From: Humisphaera sp.
Lineage (GTDB): Bacteria; Planctomycetota; Phycisphaerae; Tepidisphaerales; Tepidisphaeraceae
Length of the DNA: 6,623 nucleotides
NCBI GenBank assembly: GCA_025351525.1
Contig: JANXVV010000386.1
Coordinates: 1 to 6,623 of the forward strand
Reading direction: 5' to 3'
Part shown: positions 6,064 through 6,623 of the stretch, one piece after another
Layout of the letters: the number at the start of each line of letters is the position of its first letter
Numbering within the stretch: position 1 is the stretch's first letter
Notes under the pieces: generated by a model
What the model saw: only the letters and a program-made list of their open reading frames with translations
Database searches by the model: none
Told to the model about the DNA's origin: nothing
Program-made: the position numbers and the translations under genes

Positions 6064-6623
6064 ATGTCTGTCTCCCCTTCGACCGTGCTCCCCGCTTTCG
6101 TGGCCCAACGCCGTCTGCTGACGAGGATCCAACGGCGCTATCACACGCTGACCGAATCGATCGAGGTTGCGGGGAACACTTTTCACTTTACCCGGATCGC
6201 CGACCCGAACCGGGTGCTGAGCGAAGTTGCCGCCGCCGAGGATCGGTTGGAGAAAACCAGCGGCCTGCGTAAGAACGGGGAAGACCTGCACCTGCCCTAC
6301 TGGGCCGAGCTATGGGACAGTGCCCTGGGGATGGCGCAACTTCTGCTGAAGCGATTTGGACCTTTCACGGAGTACCCAAGGCCCGACAATGTTTTGGACT
6401 TGGGTTGCGGGATGGGTTTCCCGGGGATGATCGCCGCATCGCTCGGGCTACCTGTCCTGTTCGCCGACTTGGAACCCCCCGCCCTGCTCTTCGCGAAGTT
6501 GAATAGCCTCGCCTACCAGACTCCCACGCGAACCCGGCAATTAAACTGGCAGACCGCGCAGCTGGGAGAGAGATTCGATTTGATCCTGGGGGCGGATATC
6601 CTCTACGAGCGCAAACAGTGGGA
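6064..6623 (+). CDS. Class I SAM-dependent methyltransferase (Methyltransf_16 / lysine methyltransferase-like), 5' part
   Basis: Starts at ATG 6064-6066, the only start-type codon after the upstream in-frame stop near 6001; 186 codons are visible and the frame leaves the window. Residues 1-70 are helical, followed by LPYWAELWDSALGMAQLL (77-94), the characteristic pre-motif of the METTL/Methyltransf_16 group (ETF-beta and related protein-lysine methyltransferases). Motif I is VLDLGCGMGFPG (110-121), which binds S-adenosylmethionine. The acidic residue at the end of strand beta-2 is D135 in FADLEP. Motif FDLILGADILYE (171-182) ends strand beta-4 at the acceptor side. It probably methylates a protein or small molecule; the substrate cannot be read here. 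No clear ribosome-binding site, only an AGG directly abutting the ATG. Confidence 0.9.
   Translation, partial: MSVSPSTVLPAFVAQRRLLTRIQRRYHTLTESIEVAGNTFHFTRIADPNRVLSEVAAAEDRLEKTSGLRKNGEDLHLPYWAELWDSALGMAQLLLKRFGPFTEYPRPDNVLDLGCGMGFPGMIAASLGLPVLFADLEPPALLFAKLNSLAYQTPTRTRQLNWQTAQLGERFDLILGADILYERKQW

Noticed and set aside
1..6623. CRISPR arrays, rRNA or complete tRNA genes, or a transposase
   Set aside because: I found no regularly spaced repeats, no cloverleaf and no transposase or integrase motif in any frame.

Overview
The window looks like a planctomycete-type chromosome (inference, moderate confidence). The grounds are the mix of a small secreted beta-rich protein, a trypsin-like protease remnant, a HEAT/TPR protein, a membrane protein with a long Pro/Ser/Gly/Asp-rich tail ending in a Tyr-Arg-Asp-Leu type C-terminus, and weak Shine-Dalgarno sequences. 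The outer parts are GC-rich. The middle (about 732-3460) is visibly more AT-rich and reads as an inserted accessory island.

Left flank (1-731): the 3' part of a small lipocalin-like gene on the + strand, then a very strong 81-nt imperfect hairpin (325-405). Overlapping the hairpin on the - strand is the C-terminal piece of a trypsin-like serine protease. It keeps the GNSGGP motif but lacks the His/Asp half. Its break point lies where the base composition changes.

Accessory island (about 732-3460, all - strand): a 588-aa SF2 DEAD/DEAH-type helicase with every core motif visible. It is joined through an ATGA stop/start overlap to a second gene that encodes a coiled coil and a canonical C2H2 zinc finger. 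The second gene appears split by a +1 frameshift at a run of five A. Upstream of the helicase are a possible sigma70-like promoter, two short AGAAG/CTTCT inverted repeats and a doubtful 54-aa ORF. This helicase plus C2H2/coiled-coil pair is the best candidate here for an uncharacterised system. A role in defence or mobile-element biology is inference only.

Junction (about 3460-3792): mostly decayed sequence, including an in-frame but shortened XRE helix-turn-helix remnant (3631-3774) directly behind the membrane-protein gene.

Right flank (3793-6623): a - strand set of a small lipoprotein, a HEAT/TPR protein and a three-TM low-complexity membrane protein. Divergent from it on the + strand is a class I SAM methyltransferase of the Methyltransf_16/lysine-methyltransferase type, which runs off the end of the window.
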